In this document: piece after piece, positions 36,390 through 48,615 of the stretch | Position numbering within the stretch: position 1 is the stretch's first letter | Layout of the letters: the number at the start of each line of letters is the position of its first letter | From: Burhinus oedicnemus | Taxonomy: Eukaryota; Chordata; Aves; Charadriiformes; Burhinidae | Length of the DNA stretch: 64,000 nucleotides | Direction of reading: 5' to 3' | Assembly (NCBI GenBank): GCA_008921705.1 | Contig: VFFE01007605.1 | Span: forward strand, 1,034,549 to 1,098,548 | Made by a program: the position numbers and the translations under genes | The notes under the pieces: model-generated | The model's database searches: none | Seen by the model: the letters and a program-made list of their open reading frames with translations, nothing else | What the model was told of the DNA's origin: nothing

Positions 36390-39300
36390 AGGCAGATGTA
36401 AGTCAAGCTTAAAACCAGAGTTTTCTTCCTCTCCAAGGTAGCGTACTGATTTTAAGCTGAATTTAGGACAGCTTAGACAATTGTTTTACTTCTGGGTTTG
36501 GTCTGTAGAAGCTAAATTTGATATTTTCAAATGAATGAAGCAAAAATTACTTTCCATTCTGCTCTTGGCACTGTATCAACGTTTATGTAGCAATGTGAAA
36601 GTTTTAAACTGTGAAAGAAATAATCGCCTGCTCTAATCAACATTTTAGGGGGAAGGCTTATTAAAGCACTGATACATTATCTTAAACTTTTTGAGTACTG
36701 TTCCTTCCATTTACAAGAACTTGAACTTTCCATAGCTGCTTCGATAAACTTTTCAACAGAGTTCAAAAAACTAACAAACGATCCCATTACACCATACGTT
36801 AAAAATCTATTCATCTTGCACTAATGAGTTAGTGGACATGCATAAAATAAAAATATCTGTTCCTTTTACATTGTTTAAATTGCTACTGTCAGGTACTTCA
36901 GCTCCAAATGATAGCGTGTGCTTAAAAAAACAAATACATTACTGTTTCATGTTATTTTAAAATGTCTGTGACTTTTTTCAAATGATTTATATTGTGTTTG
37001 TGATCCAAGCCTGAAAGTATGCTAAGAGGCCTGGGGAGAAGAAAACTTGCTTTAAAAGCAGAGTATTTCCCATATTGTTACCCCAAACCAGTGAAGTAAT
37101 GAAATATGATAAAGAAATTGGAACAGATTGCTGCTTTTATCTTCACCAAGTTTATTTAAAATACAATATTTTATGAAATGACAAATCAATTTAGTGATGA
37201 GACCTAGAATATGGAATGCCTGAGTAATCCTTCTGTATTACACTTCATTTGCTTCCCCTTGTGGTTTGTTTTCGAGACATGCAACTATAATATCTTTGAA
37301 AAATCAGTCATGCGTTACTGTAAGCACCTCTTTCAAAGGGTGGCTGGTCTTCTGGTTTGATATGCGTCTCTGACATTAAATTATAATGCAGAAAGAGCAC
37401 TGACCTTTAAGAAACTCTTCATGGGCACATGCACTAAATGGAAAGGGCTGTAGGTACGAAAAGCCCCGTTTGGCTTAATCTGTAGGAGAGAGAACAAGAA
37501 GCTCCTATAGAGAGGTATCTCCGTAGTGAGAAAATATACTTTGGGTAGTATGTCTCCCATACAGCTTCTGCTTTACTCATCTCGCACTGTGACAACATGC
37601 TGTCAGCATCCTCCTCCTGGTGCAGTAGCTATGTGTTGATGTATTCTGGTTGCCTTCAGCAGTCTGATGCAAGTAGGTTTGGAGAAAGCTTGAATAGCTG
37701 ACATTGACTAACATTTAAATAAGATATCCAGCAAAAGCCGTCATTGATCAGACAGCCAGTTCCTGTGCTGAAACAGTAACACATGTGAAGTGTAATTACC
37801 AAGAGGAGTCGGGGGTTTTATAGCTGCTGATGCAGCTCAGCGCTATGTGGACTACCTAGTTTGTTCCTACAGGCAACTTCCTCCATATCGTTTGAGATGC
37901 TCCAGGGAAACAGCACAGGGATGATCAATCTCCTGAGAGCACTTCCCAGCAAGTAATCACATTTGTTTAATCCTAGTTTTAAATCAGTGAAGCTCTGTCT
38001 TAAAACCACTTTTTTTTGTCTGCACTCATCTGTCCAAAAACTATTCCAGATTTTGTCGGTCGCAAAACTCCTAGTTTTTTACATCCATTTGTTCACGGTC
38101 AGTTTATTATTCTTAATGCCAACACTGTCCTATAGTTTAAACAGCTCTTTGAAAACAAAACTGGGTGTATCTCCCTTCTGTTGTGTTTGTAGATGGCAAT
38201 CTGTCCCATCTGTCGTCATTTTTCTAGGCTAAGCATGGCAGGCTCCTCTAGTCCCTTGGCCAAGGCTAGACCTCCGGTGTCCTGCTCCTCTCTGGCTCCC
38301 ACTGGTTAAGGAATAAAAGTAGGAATAAGTGTTTCGGCTACAAGCCACCTTCAGAAGGCAACACCGAGCCAGACTTCTCTCTGGAGCTTAATTGTTTTAG
38401 TTTTATTATATTTCCTGATGGCAATTTAAAAAATGTGTGTGAGAAGTGCGAGAATGCTGTTGTGGATCCAAAGGGCTCTCCTTTGAAACGAAGCGGGTGT
38501 GCGTTCGGCGCGTCCAGGCACTGGTGAAAATGCCACAGTGTTGTTGTGTTTCCATATCCCTAAGGCAACAATTGTGCTGACATTAATTCATGAGGAACAA
38601 AACTAAAATCAGATGTGGGTTTATTAGTTTAGCTCTTTGTATTTTCAGTGTTATCTTGCATTTGAATAGCTAATATTGATTTGGGGTTTTTTTATGACCT
38701 TCATACTTAGCAAATCCTACTGATATTTTTTTCAAGTAGTTGTTTTTTTGAAATTTGGTTGGTTTCTTGGGGAGGATGTGCAAAAATAATTTTAAGCAAC
38801 CTGTAGACATGTTCTTTCCAGAAAGCATCTACAAACATTAGGTTGATGATAGTGTGGTCTCCTTCTGAAGACGCACCTGGGTTTGAAATGGGATTAGCAA
38901 AGGAAAGTCACGTACAGCCCATGCAGTGGTTTTACTGAGCTGACTTCTGTCACAGCAATGGAAATGCTGCTTACGGATTAAGACTATTTTTTTGAACTGT
39001 GTGGCTGAAAAGCAGCCGATCTTAAAAGCACTGTCCTGAAAAACCAGCTGTGTAAATATTTCAGTACATTTTTCCCTCCTGATTTGTTATTCTTCCCCCA
39101 CCCCCTGCCCCCTTTGCGATAGCAGATTATTCACTTTTCCTTCAGAAAAGGGTCTTTGCAGTTTGAAGTTTCCCGGCATTAAGCTCCGGGGGGGACTGTC
39201 GCTCTCCTTTGCAGCAGCGTGTCGAGCCCTCACTGTCCTGTTGGTCAGAATTAAAAGTAAATGATCCCTGGTATTTCCTTGCTGGATGACCAGATGTCAC

Positions 39301-39859
39301 ACACAGGGACAAGGACATAGCGGGCAAGTTGATCACCTGACTGCACAAATCTCTGGCTGTATCATTCCCCCTTTTGGAAATGACCATGGGAATTTTACTG
39401 CAGATCTTGCAGATGGAGTTGTCTGAACCTGGGGTTTTGTTTTAGTCTCTAATCTATTTTGTTGTTAGCCATGTTGTTATCTATTTTTCAATCTGCTGGA
39501 ATAATTTGCGGGAAATCAGCGTGACTTTCTCTAAACCAAGATAAGCAGAAAGACTTTGCTTTCCTGTTTTCACAAGGGCTTTAGTTCTTCAGGTTGAAAA
39601 ATCCAGTGGGTTTTTTTTTAAGCTCGTAATAAACTCTAGTCAGTAAATATTTATTCCACTTCAGTTACCATCTTAATGGGCACAGAGAGAGGTGTCCATC
39701 TAAAAGTGTGCACCAGAAATGGAGCTGCTCTTACAGAATAGACCATATTATCCAGGCAGACTTGGTTCACTGCCTGTGACCGATGCTCCTGAGGAATCGC
39801 TCTAGGGACAAGGCTGGTCCCCAGCAGGGGATTTACATATGTCCTTCGAAAAGATGAAG
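36390..39859. other. Unique, AT-rich non-coding sequence
   Basis: No gene is recognised and open frames are few and short. The part from about 36.4 to 37.4 kb is AT-rich and free of identifiable repeats. A compact set of transcription-factor-like motifs lies at 37780-37798: an E-box palindrome CACATGTG followed directly by AAGTGTAATTA. A small CpG cluster lies at about 38488-38514. Confidence 0.5.
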
Positions 39860-40058
39860 ATTTTCTAGGAAGCATTTCTTTACCGAGAGGGTGGTCAAAC
39901 ACTGGAACGGGCTTCCTAGAGAGGTGGTTGATGCCCTAAATCTGTCAGTGTTTAAGGGGCATTTGGACAATGCCCTTAATAACGTGCTTTAACATGGTCA
40001 GGCAGCTGGACTAGATGGTCATTGTAGCTCTCTTCCAACTGAAATAGTCTATTCTATT
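39860..40058 (+). mobile_element. CR1 LINE, 3' UTR fragment (different subfamily)
   Basis: About 0.2 kb on the + strand. It begins in a diverged 'ggaagcatttctttaccgag' block, followed by GAGGGTGGTCAAACACTGGA, TCAGTGTTTAAGGGGCATTT, GGACAATGCCCTTAATAACG and GGACTAGATGGTCATTGTAG. It ends with TTCCAACTGAAATAGTCTATTCTATT. The TGGACAATGCCCTTAAT block and the TATTCTATT tail differ from the other copies here and point to another CR1 subfamily (CR1-X-like from memory). It has no coding capacity. Confidence 0.93.
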
Positions 40059-40189
40059 GGGGTTTTTATATGGACCAGAGAGTCTAGAGTGGATAATGTT
40101 CTTATATTCATGTACAGTCTTCAGAGTTGGAAGAAGTGTTGCCCAGCAGGGCGCTGAGCATTGGATTCCCACTTTGCTGTGGGAGTTTT

Positions 40190-40330
40190 GCAGACCGGTG
40201 CAGGACCCGTCAATGCACTGAAGGAGGCTTCACGGGCTCAGTGAGACTCGGCAGGACATAGCGCCTGCGTTTTCTGCCACCCTGCGCCTCCGCCCCACTC
40301 GCGGCCACAGCAGCGCTCGCTCACATCTGC
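40190..40330. promoter_or_regulatory. Compact CpG-rich patch
   Basis: I counted about 12 CpG sites in roughly 130 bp at over 60% G+C, standing out sharply from AT-richer flanks. It begins about 130 bp after a CR1 fragment, and no open frame of interest crosses it. It could be a small unmethylated regulatory element. There is no TATA box or other promoter mark that I can defend. Confidence 0.3.
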
Positions 40331-41529
40331 TTGCAGAATACTGGGAGAGCCAGAAGGGTGACGGGGCTGTAACTGGTGGGGCTGTTTGGGTATGAAGTGG
40401 CAATTAGCCATCAGCTGGCAAGCAGCCCCCCTCCCTTGCTAGTGCTGGGACCTCCATTCTTGTTGTTGTTGTAAACTCCAGCTCGGATTTTTTCCTTAAT
40501 TGACACCTAATACATGTAAATGAGCTTTTTTATTTTATTTGTGGCTTGTGGTTTTTTCTTGCAATGTTGTATCGTAGCTTCTGTCCAGGGATGCTATCAT
40601 AGGTGTGTTAATGATGAAACCTGTGGACTATGTGGTTTTGCTCTCAACTTATATTAAACTGGGAATTGCAAAGCCTGCAAGACCTGGATGCTGGTAGCCT
40701 TATAAAAGGGTGGTTTCATATTAACTATATCTTAAATGGATAAATCCATACTTAAACAGCCTCTTGATATGCAATACCCTAAAGAATGTATAGTCTTTCA
40801 GTCTCTTGAAATTAAACACAGACATTTTCGTAGGAAATGGACAAAACCATTATACTGAGCTCTCCCTGCAAGCACTATCCACTTGATTTTGATGTCAAAT
40901 CTTAAAAGCAGAATCTTTGGTGGGAAACACCGATGCCAGGCTGAGTAATTGCCATCTGTGTGTGTCCGGCTCGGGGTATTTGTGAGCAAACGTGGTGGCT
41001 ACTGCTCAGAAACCACCGAGTTGCGAGGGGAAAGTGTGAGTCTCACATGAGTCGTAGATGTTCTTGTTCAATGTGTGCTTTTTTAAAACCTCAATCCACA
41101 TTTGAACTTGAGAAGGGGGATCTGTGGAGTCAGGAAAGCCTGGAGAAACATTATAGCTGATAATGCGCTCCCTGTAGTACTGCTCACCATCCTCAAGCAC
41201 TTTGCAGGCTGCAGAGAAGCAGTATGAAAGTCGTTGGTTTGCTACTGTAATGCAACTTGGGACTTTTTAAGTCTGTGTTGACTTAAAATAGAAAAATAAA
41301 TGCATAAACAGTGTCCAGACGAGGTTGCAGGGGACTCTTTAAGTGGGCTGAAAGAAATTCCTCTGGCCAGAATTTAGTGCAGCTATTCCCAGTCACACCT
41401 GTGAGTTTTTCCATCTGCTGCTTGCAGGAGATGTGTAATCTCATGTATTGCTTGCAAATTCATTATTGTACTCAAGATAGCCACTAAAAAAACTTTTTAA
41501 AAAGAAAAAAAAAAAAATCAAGTTACCGT

Positions 41530-41547
41530 GGGGGGGTGGGTAATGGG
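41530..41547 (+). other. G-quadruplex motif
   Basis: A G7 run, then T, GGG, TAAT and GGG. Split as GGG-G-GGG-T-GGG-TAAT-GGG, this meets the G3+N1-7 rule on the + strand. Whether it folds in the cell is unknown. Confidence 0.6.
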
Positions 41548-42062
41548 ACCAAGCCCCATAGCATGGCATGGGCTTGCTGAAAGCTGGAGACAAGCAGAGC
41601 AGCATTGAGGCAAATTGTATCCAGCAGGATCCCTTGGAGGTGTGCTAGTGAAGGGTTTGGACTCCTCATATTTTAAATCCTGCTTTTTTCTTCCCCTCCG
41701 CTGGCTTTTCATATCCATCATGGAGGCTGGAGGGAAATGAACCTCCAGTCTTGTGTTCAAAGGCAGGATTTGTATGCTGTATGCGCTGCTCCGGAGGAGG
41801 CTCGGGATGTGTTTATGTTCTTATTGCAAAGGAGCTGAGTAACCTGGGCCGTGCCGAGCTCCTCGCCCCGGTGGGTTTGCAGCATCCATGTCACCATGTG
41901 TATGTCTACCTGCATGGCAGAGACTGCTGGGAGCGGTACGTCTGCCAGCAAAACAAAAAAGTATTATTTAGGATGAGGCTGATACTCTTATCAAGAGTGG
42001 TTTTGGGCACTACTTTTGCATCACTGCACTTACATCTGGTTTGTGGTTTTGGTTTTTGTTGC

Positions 42063-42079
42063 TTTTTTTTTTTTTTTTT
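42063..42079. repeat. Homopolymer T17
   Basis: Seventeen consecutive T residues in a T/G-rich stretch. A second T-run lies at about 42311-42326. Confidence 0.9.
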
Positions 42080-42619
42080 AGTGATCATTAGATGTCTTGG
42101 GAGGAAAAAGCTTTTCCTCAATAGGTGGAAACTAAGGAGATGGTAGCCAAAAATATTCACATATTGTTCAGGTTCTGCCTACAAGTAAGCACTGGACATG
42201 CTAAACCTTGACAAAAACCAAAACCCCCTCTAGTTTAGAGAGAGATGCCATGCCTCTGTTTAAATTGGCACTGTGTGCTTTGTCCCCAGTGAGGGACAGT
42301 ATTCCTTCTGATTTTTTTTTTTTTTTAGTAGTAGTAATTTAATAGAGTAGAATTTAATTAAGTGGAAACTTTTTCAGAAAGGCACCGATTTGTATAATCG
42401 CAAATGAAAAATAGGCTGTAACCACCGTCATTCCCTAATCATAACTTGCAAAAAAATACTTACATCGACTAAGTAAATGTGATCTGAATCAGAAAATTAT
42501 TCTGAAAGACTGGTTTAGCTTAGCTTCGACCAAATTAATGTCAGTCTGGTTAGTGGCTTGATAATAAACATGCTTCTGCTTTCTGAAGCCACTACTGTAT
42601 AATCTGATTACAGCTGATG

Positions 42620-42900
42620 TGGCTGGCGGCGAGCCAGCCCCGACTCTCGCAGCAGCCTCCTTCCCCGCTGGAACGTTCCAATAAAAAACACTACATTTGC
42701 TTTGAAAGCTATCGGCCGAGGCTGGCACGTTAGCCACGCGGCACGGTGGCAGTGTGGGATCCCAGCCTGACCAGCAGCTCCGTCAGTGCGGGGGGCTCTT
42801 TGCCTTTGTGCCCTCAAGGTGGTTTCTGGGCTTTAATGTCTTTTTCTGGCTGGAAGAGGAGAAGCAGCTGGGGCGGCAGTGACGTGGGGCACCTTTCTGG
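42620..42900. promoter_or_regulatory. CpG-rich patch with palindrome and CCAAT motif
   Basis: About a dozen CpG sites fall within 42625-42760, with more up to about 42885. Inside is a perfect 12-bp palindrome, TGGAACGTTCCA, at 42669-42680. It contains GAA-NN-TTC, the two-unit core of a heat-shock element. A CCAAT pentamer overlaps its end at 42678-42682 and is followed by an A-rich stretch. The combination resembles a CpG-type promoter or enhancer, but only two heat-shock units are present (three are usual) and no transcript is known. An ATG-started frame follows at 42746-42991 with no known domain. Confidence 0.35.
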
Positions 42901-43658
42901 CTGCAGGTCACTGAAGGCTAGCTCATGCCAAGTGTGCTTGAGCTGGAGGGTAGACCTCCAGAGGTCGTGTCTCTCTTGGGGCTGGCATTAGCTAAAAGCG
43001 GTGAATGCAGGGGTTCCTTGCACGGTTTTATCAGGTATCAATTAAAGTGCTGCTGCCATCGCTTACGTTCACTTCCCAATCAGCTGCCCTGGTGTGAATG
43101 TCTGACGCTTCTCAATCAGAAACCTTGCCCCCAAACCCAGTTGTTAATGGAACAGTTTTTCCTACATCAAGTTGTATTGCTTGATATAACTTATTTGCAG
43201 TTTTACTGATGGCCTCTTCAACAGCACACTTTTCTACTCATGCAGTAAGGGCTGTTGTGTTGCCATCTGCAGCTGAGGGTGGCATTAATGCAGCGGAGAA
43301 ACCTGTGGTGATGAAGAGCTGCAACTTTGTGCAGTGTTACTGGAATGGGAATTTTTCTTGCGATAAGCGCTCATTGAAGTTTTTTTTTCTATTCTTTTAA
43401 AAATAAAAAAACTTGGAAAACTTTGGGATTTACTTTTTCTCTGCTTTTATAGGGGAGGTTTTGCAAAGTGGGTTGGATACCACTAGAGTGGTTTCTTGGG
43501 CAAGTCAAATGCAAAGGATCATCTCTTCCAGATAAGAATTATTTTATTTCTTGGCAGCTGGATTGCTGTTAGTGCCTAAACATCTTCAAAGACTATAAAA
43601 AGGGAGACTTGTTACTGTTATTTCAATGACTTTGTCCAAGATGTTGCTCCCCGGATGC

Positions 43659-43676
43659 TATATATATACACACACA
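43659..43676. repeat. TA/CA dinucleotide microsatellite
   Basis: About five TA units run directly into about four CA units, a short compound microsatellite. Confidence 0.8.
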
Positions 43677-43814
43677 GGGTCTGTTTCTTATTTTTTTAAA
43701 GCTGCTGGCATGAAGGCTAATGTAGAAAATCAGAAACAACATTTTCTGAAGTGGAAAAAAACTAGAAATACCTTCACCTGAAGGTAGCCAGCGGTGAGTA
43801 AAGGAGCTTAAAAG

Positions 43815-43828
43815 AAAAAAAAAAAAAA
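43815..43828. repeat. Homopolymer A14
   Basis: Fourteen A residues preceded by AAAAG, in unique sequence. Confidence 0.85.
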
Positions 43829-44659
43829 GTAATAGTGAAGTCTTTCCATATTGCTAGTAAAACCAGCAAACTATTTTGGTGCTTTCATGACCGTGAGCTT
43901 TTCCTCCACTGATGACTTCTCCAATGCTCTCGGAAAAGCTGATGAGGTGCAGGATCAGCCAAGCTCATGGGCAGTGAAATACTCCTGGGACATGTCCTGA
44001 GAGCCAGATCGAGACTTCAGAAATGGCAACTTGTGTGTTTTGGTGGGTTTTTAAATAGGGTTTTGGATCATGTGGTCACAGATGCTTGTCCAGGCTCTAA
44101 ATTCTTTGAAGTTGGTTATCAGAGTCTTAACCGCAAAGCAAGCAAGCCTTTGAAAGATAGCGGTGATGGTCAAGGCTGGCTCTGCAAAAGTGCTTGTTGG
44201 ATTAGAATTGGGGACGTATTTGGCAATTCACCTTGATGTCTGCTTAGGTACCAGTGATGAATAAATGCTCATTCCTGCTACAAGGAGGCGATGTTGCGGT
44301 GGGCATTGCAGCGGGACACGTACACTGGGGTGAGCAGCACTGGGTGGTTTCATGACGGGTGAGTTGGTGGCATAGGGAAGGCACATGAGGGAACAACGCG
44401 GCCATCAAAAAGTGGTGCAACACCTGGGAGGCTGTACCTGTCTGCACCCACAAACTCTGTCCCAAGTGCTGGAAGGCAGTGAACAGTTTGGTGTGGAAAT
44501 GGGTGTCCCTTGAGTGCTAAAGCTTTTGGACCAAAGTGGAGGCATCTTTGGGTGCCAAAAGAGCCTATTGCTCTGCTTCGTTCATTTGTCCTGCACATTA
44601 TTAAAGTGGCACCTCCTTCATCCCACACACTTGTTCATATGTGTGCATAGAGGGGTGAA

Positions 44660-44671
44660 CTCTCTCTCTCT
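44660..44671. repeat. Short CT microsatellite
   Basis: About six CT units followed by AT-rich sequence. Confidence 0.75.
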
Positions 44672-46501
44672 ATTATAAATTATAATGTCAGCTAATAGAA
44701 AACAGAATCGTGCTCTGTTTGCTTACAGTCAGTATACTAAAATAGATTAAATTTTTATATTCCAGCTGAAAAGAATTAGACATAAATGATTGACATACAA
44801 AATAGGAGAAGATTGGGATGAAAAAGAAAATTATGCTGACTTTTTAAAGAACTAGCTCTAAAATTGCATTTAATGTTGTTTAATGGATTGCTAAGAAAAG
44901 CACCTGAAACAATAATTTCACATAAACTGTGGATCATTAGTGGGTTTTTAATAATGGAGACAGAACAGGAACCTGAAAGAATTTCAGGAAAGAGAAATCA
45001 ACTTGTAAAGGGGATATAAAATACAGTACCTCATTTCCTAGCAAGATTCATCTCTAAATTTTCCCAGCATTTTAAGCATTCTCTAAAGTGCTGCAGATAC
45101 TGAAATCTCTGGGGAGCGTGCTTGTGTTCTGACAAGTTGAAACAAAATAAAGAATCTTTCTGCAGCTTCAGAGAGGTATTTTAAGTTTATATTTATATAA
45201 TATAGAATACAATCTGCACCAAAGAGGTCTGGATTATGGATATTAACTATTTCTTTGCCAAGATGAGGAAATTAGCCACAAAATCAGTGGCAAGTGTCTG
45301 TTTTGCCATTCTCTGCTTCCCGTGAGGCATGAGCAGTAAAAACTTATGTCTCTGGTGTTTCAGTTTGCAGAGCAATTTGTTCAGGTTTCCAATACCCGAT
45401 TGCTGAATGGAGAAGACACGCAGACCCTTGAAAAATATGGACTTTTGAGTAGTTTGTATTTATTTTGCAAGAGGACATCTAACTTTTCAGTAAATTCTTT
45501 CAGTAGAAATATTTGCTTAGCTAAGAGTAAAATGGGACATTAGAAAGGTTTTCCCACTTCATTGTCTTGCTTTTTTTTTTTTTTTACATGTTTCTGCAAA
45601 GGTTTTACAGATTTTTAACTGGAACCTGTATCAGGACCATAAATCACTAAGTTTCATTGGCTTTCTTCTTTTTTTGCTTTTGTTTTTATAAATACATATC
45701 ACTGCCAAAGCAGACAAACAGCTTCAAGGTTAATAAAGGCAGAGGAGATGCAGGTTCTTGCAGAGCCATGAATGTTTTTAGTTTATTTGTTGCTATTGAA
45801 TTTGAACTTACTTTTCAATAAAACTGGAAAGGAAATGCTATTATTTTCCCACAAAAGTGCGCCAGGAAATGAATTTGCTGTGATTCAGTTTCATCTTGGA
45901 AGCGGTGGCTGGAGATCTTATTGGAAGTTCTCAATTATTACAGTCGTGGTCATCCTGCACGTGGCTCCAAATGGGGTATCTGAGTCCCCGGGGATCTCTA
46001 GGAGCTTGGAGGGTAGGACTCCAAGTCCAGAAGTGTGCTGTGGTCCTGCTCATCATCTGTGCATTTGGGTCTTACATCAGGCTGCCCTTTCCTGCTCTGC
46101 CTAAAGGAGATGCTGGAGCTCATTTATTGCTCATGGGGTTTTACAGCATGGATGACTATAGGAAAAGGCAAGAACTGGCATATCTACTTTAGAATATAAC
46201 ACTTTCTTTTTTTTTCTTGGTATGATGTTTAAAGCTGTAGGTACACCGGTGTGTGGGCACCACTTTTGCATGCCAACTGTCTGTGCAACAAACCTGCACT
46301 ACCCAAAACCGTGAGAATTTTAGTATGCGGTGAGACTCTGCTCATCATCTAGGCAGCATTGTGCTTCCATAGTAATTCCTGTGTGCCTAACAGGTTGAAA
46401 ACCCTATTTAAAACAGTTATATGGAAGTCTTAGTTCTGCAGACTAAACTGTTGTAGCTACAAACTCTGACTGGAATCAAGTATGTAACTTCTTGCAACAA
46501 A

Positions 46502-46516
46502 GTGTGTGTGTGTGTG
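46502..46516. repeat. GT dinucleotide microsatellite
   Basis: About seven GT units. Alternating purine-pyrimidine sequence of this kind can adopt Z-DNA, but the tract is short. Confidence 0.8.
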
Positions 46517-48615
46517 GTGCGTTTGTACATGTAACTTTTTTTTTTAAATAAAAGCATGATCTGGTGGTTTTTCTGGTTTTCTTTGATTTCCTTCCTAGCA
46601 CGCCAGGTCTCTGCAGCACTCCTGCCTGCACCTCAGCTGCGCTGGGTCAATGCGAGAGATGGTGGAGGAGATATCAGACCCTTTTCTATGAAACCAGCAC
46701 TGAAGGACACACAGGGTCCTGTTGCTTTTCTAGACTGTGTGTGGCAACTGCAAAGCCAGAGGATTTCCAGATCAAAATTGGGGGTGGGGGGATGTGTGTC
46801 CTTGCTCAGGAGGTATCAGCAATTCCGTAGCCTGCTCCCACACCACCTCCTCTGTCGGGTCATCTCCATACACTTGCAAAAAGCAGAATTTCTGATCCAG
46901 GCTGGAAGTGATGAAAACAGCTTCATCAGCTCCTGGCCCCTGGCCTGTAGCATCTCTTTTCTCTGGTCTGCTTGGTTTCTCCTTGCTCCCTAATGTAATG
47001 AAGTTGCCTGCAGAGTTTCTCTGCTGACTGACCGTGTATATGGGGAGGGGTTTCTCTGCATAGGTACCGTGCAGAAACAAAGTGCTTGGCCCAGGCCACC
47101 CTCCTGCTCTACCCCGGGGATGATTCAGCTCTTAATTTGCAAATACTTCGTTGTAATGATTTGAGAAATCACAGCAATGGAGTTAATGTTATCTACCCTG
47201 CTTTAACTCGCCTCTGATGCCGGAGAAGAGGAGACCTCCCTGCTGCAGTTAATCCCTAGGGTGAGACCACCCTTTCTCTTTTGTTTAGAATCTTCGAGTT
47301 GGTAGAGGAATGTGGTGGCATCTGCAGCTCTTTGCTTCCTGGGCAGGCTCCCCAGGGGAGCGGCAGCAGATGTCGGGACCTGCCACAGTAACTGCATCAG
47401 AAATCATGGCCAAGCGAGGCTGCTGGAAAAGCTCTTCCCCACAAGAGGAGTCCCAGGGCGCTGGTGGTTTCAGGCGTAAATAATCCACTCTCACTTGGTC
47501 CTAATGAGAATCTGGTTTTGCACGTCTTTAGAACAGAGGAGGAAGGGCTGCTCCCCTCTCTTTGCATGGGTCGTGTGTGGAACGAGGAGCTGTAAGGCTT
47601 TGGGGGCAAAGAGTATATCTTCATTCTGGGTCCCTACAGCACCAAGTGTCCCAGTGCTCAGAGCTGTAGCTGTTGCTCTTAGGATGCACCTACCAAAAAA
47701 ACAAAAGCCATCCCTGTGCACCTGGAGCTGAGAGGTTTTGCAATTTTCTGCCTCTTTCTCACGTTTAAGGTGGCCATGGACATCCCTGTTTGCTGATTCC
47801 TCTTGCCGTACATTAGCTGCACATCAGCGTGAAGGGGTGTTCCGCTGTGCTGGTGGTATTGACTGGAGGTTTTCCACCAGTATGATTTTCCTTTTTTTTT
47901 AAGCCAGCTGTTGCCTGGGGGGGCTTTGCGTGCGTGTCTGCGTGTTTTGGAATTGCAGAGGATTTGGGGTTCTGTTTTTTAGCAGGCTCATAAAATTCTA
48001 CCAGGGTCTTTAACGCGGTGTGTACTTCTAGCACTGCTGCTCTGCAGCTGTATGGTTATTGAAATGTTTTATTATTTCAATAACATTTTGAAAGGGATGT
48101 TTCCCTCCCAACTTGAGGGAAGAAAATTGAATCTCCTTTCCGTTGTCTCACAGCCATGGGACTAAAATGGATGTGCTCAGACCTCATCTTAAAAAGCTTT
48201 CTTGCCTGTGCCCATGCCTGGTGGTGTGGGATAGGACAAGACATGTCTCTCTCGGCAGATACCCTTTGCAAGACCAGCTTTGTGAGTGTATTTTGCTCAA
48301 TGTGAAAGGTCACTTGTGAGCATAAAGGCTTTTTTCCAAGAAATCCTAAGAGATTTCTGCTACCTGATTCTGTGCTCGTACATGTTCTAGCAAGGAGCAG
48401 CAGGTAATGTATTTATACTACAAAAAAATCTGTTTAAGAATAGTTTTTCTCAGAGATCTGCTAGCTTATGAAGTGATAAATTAGAGATAAATTCATAGGT
48501 GAATTCATACCAGCTGATGAAAAAAGCACTGAGCTTCTCTGCTCCATATTGATGATGGGTGTATGCACAAAATCCTCTCTTTTCATAGTCAGCCCCTGGT
48601 GCTGCCAGCCTTGGG

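Noticed and set aside
40143..40158. CTCF-like CCAGCAGGGCGCT
   Set aside because: It is two bases short of the usual CCAGCAGGGGGCGCT-type core, so spacing is wrong.
41165..41225. Possible minus-strand MIR-like segment (AAAGTGCTTGAGGATGGTGA in reverse)
   Set aside because: Only one block resembles the SINE and the order of the remaining blocks is poor.
42938..42972. Short similarity to the CR1 3' phrase 'gacctccagaggtc'
   Set aside because: The match is about 15 bp and the TTCCAACC and ATTCTATG parts that should follow are absent, so chance is likely.
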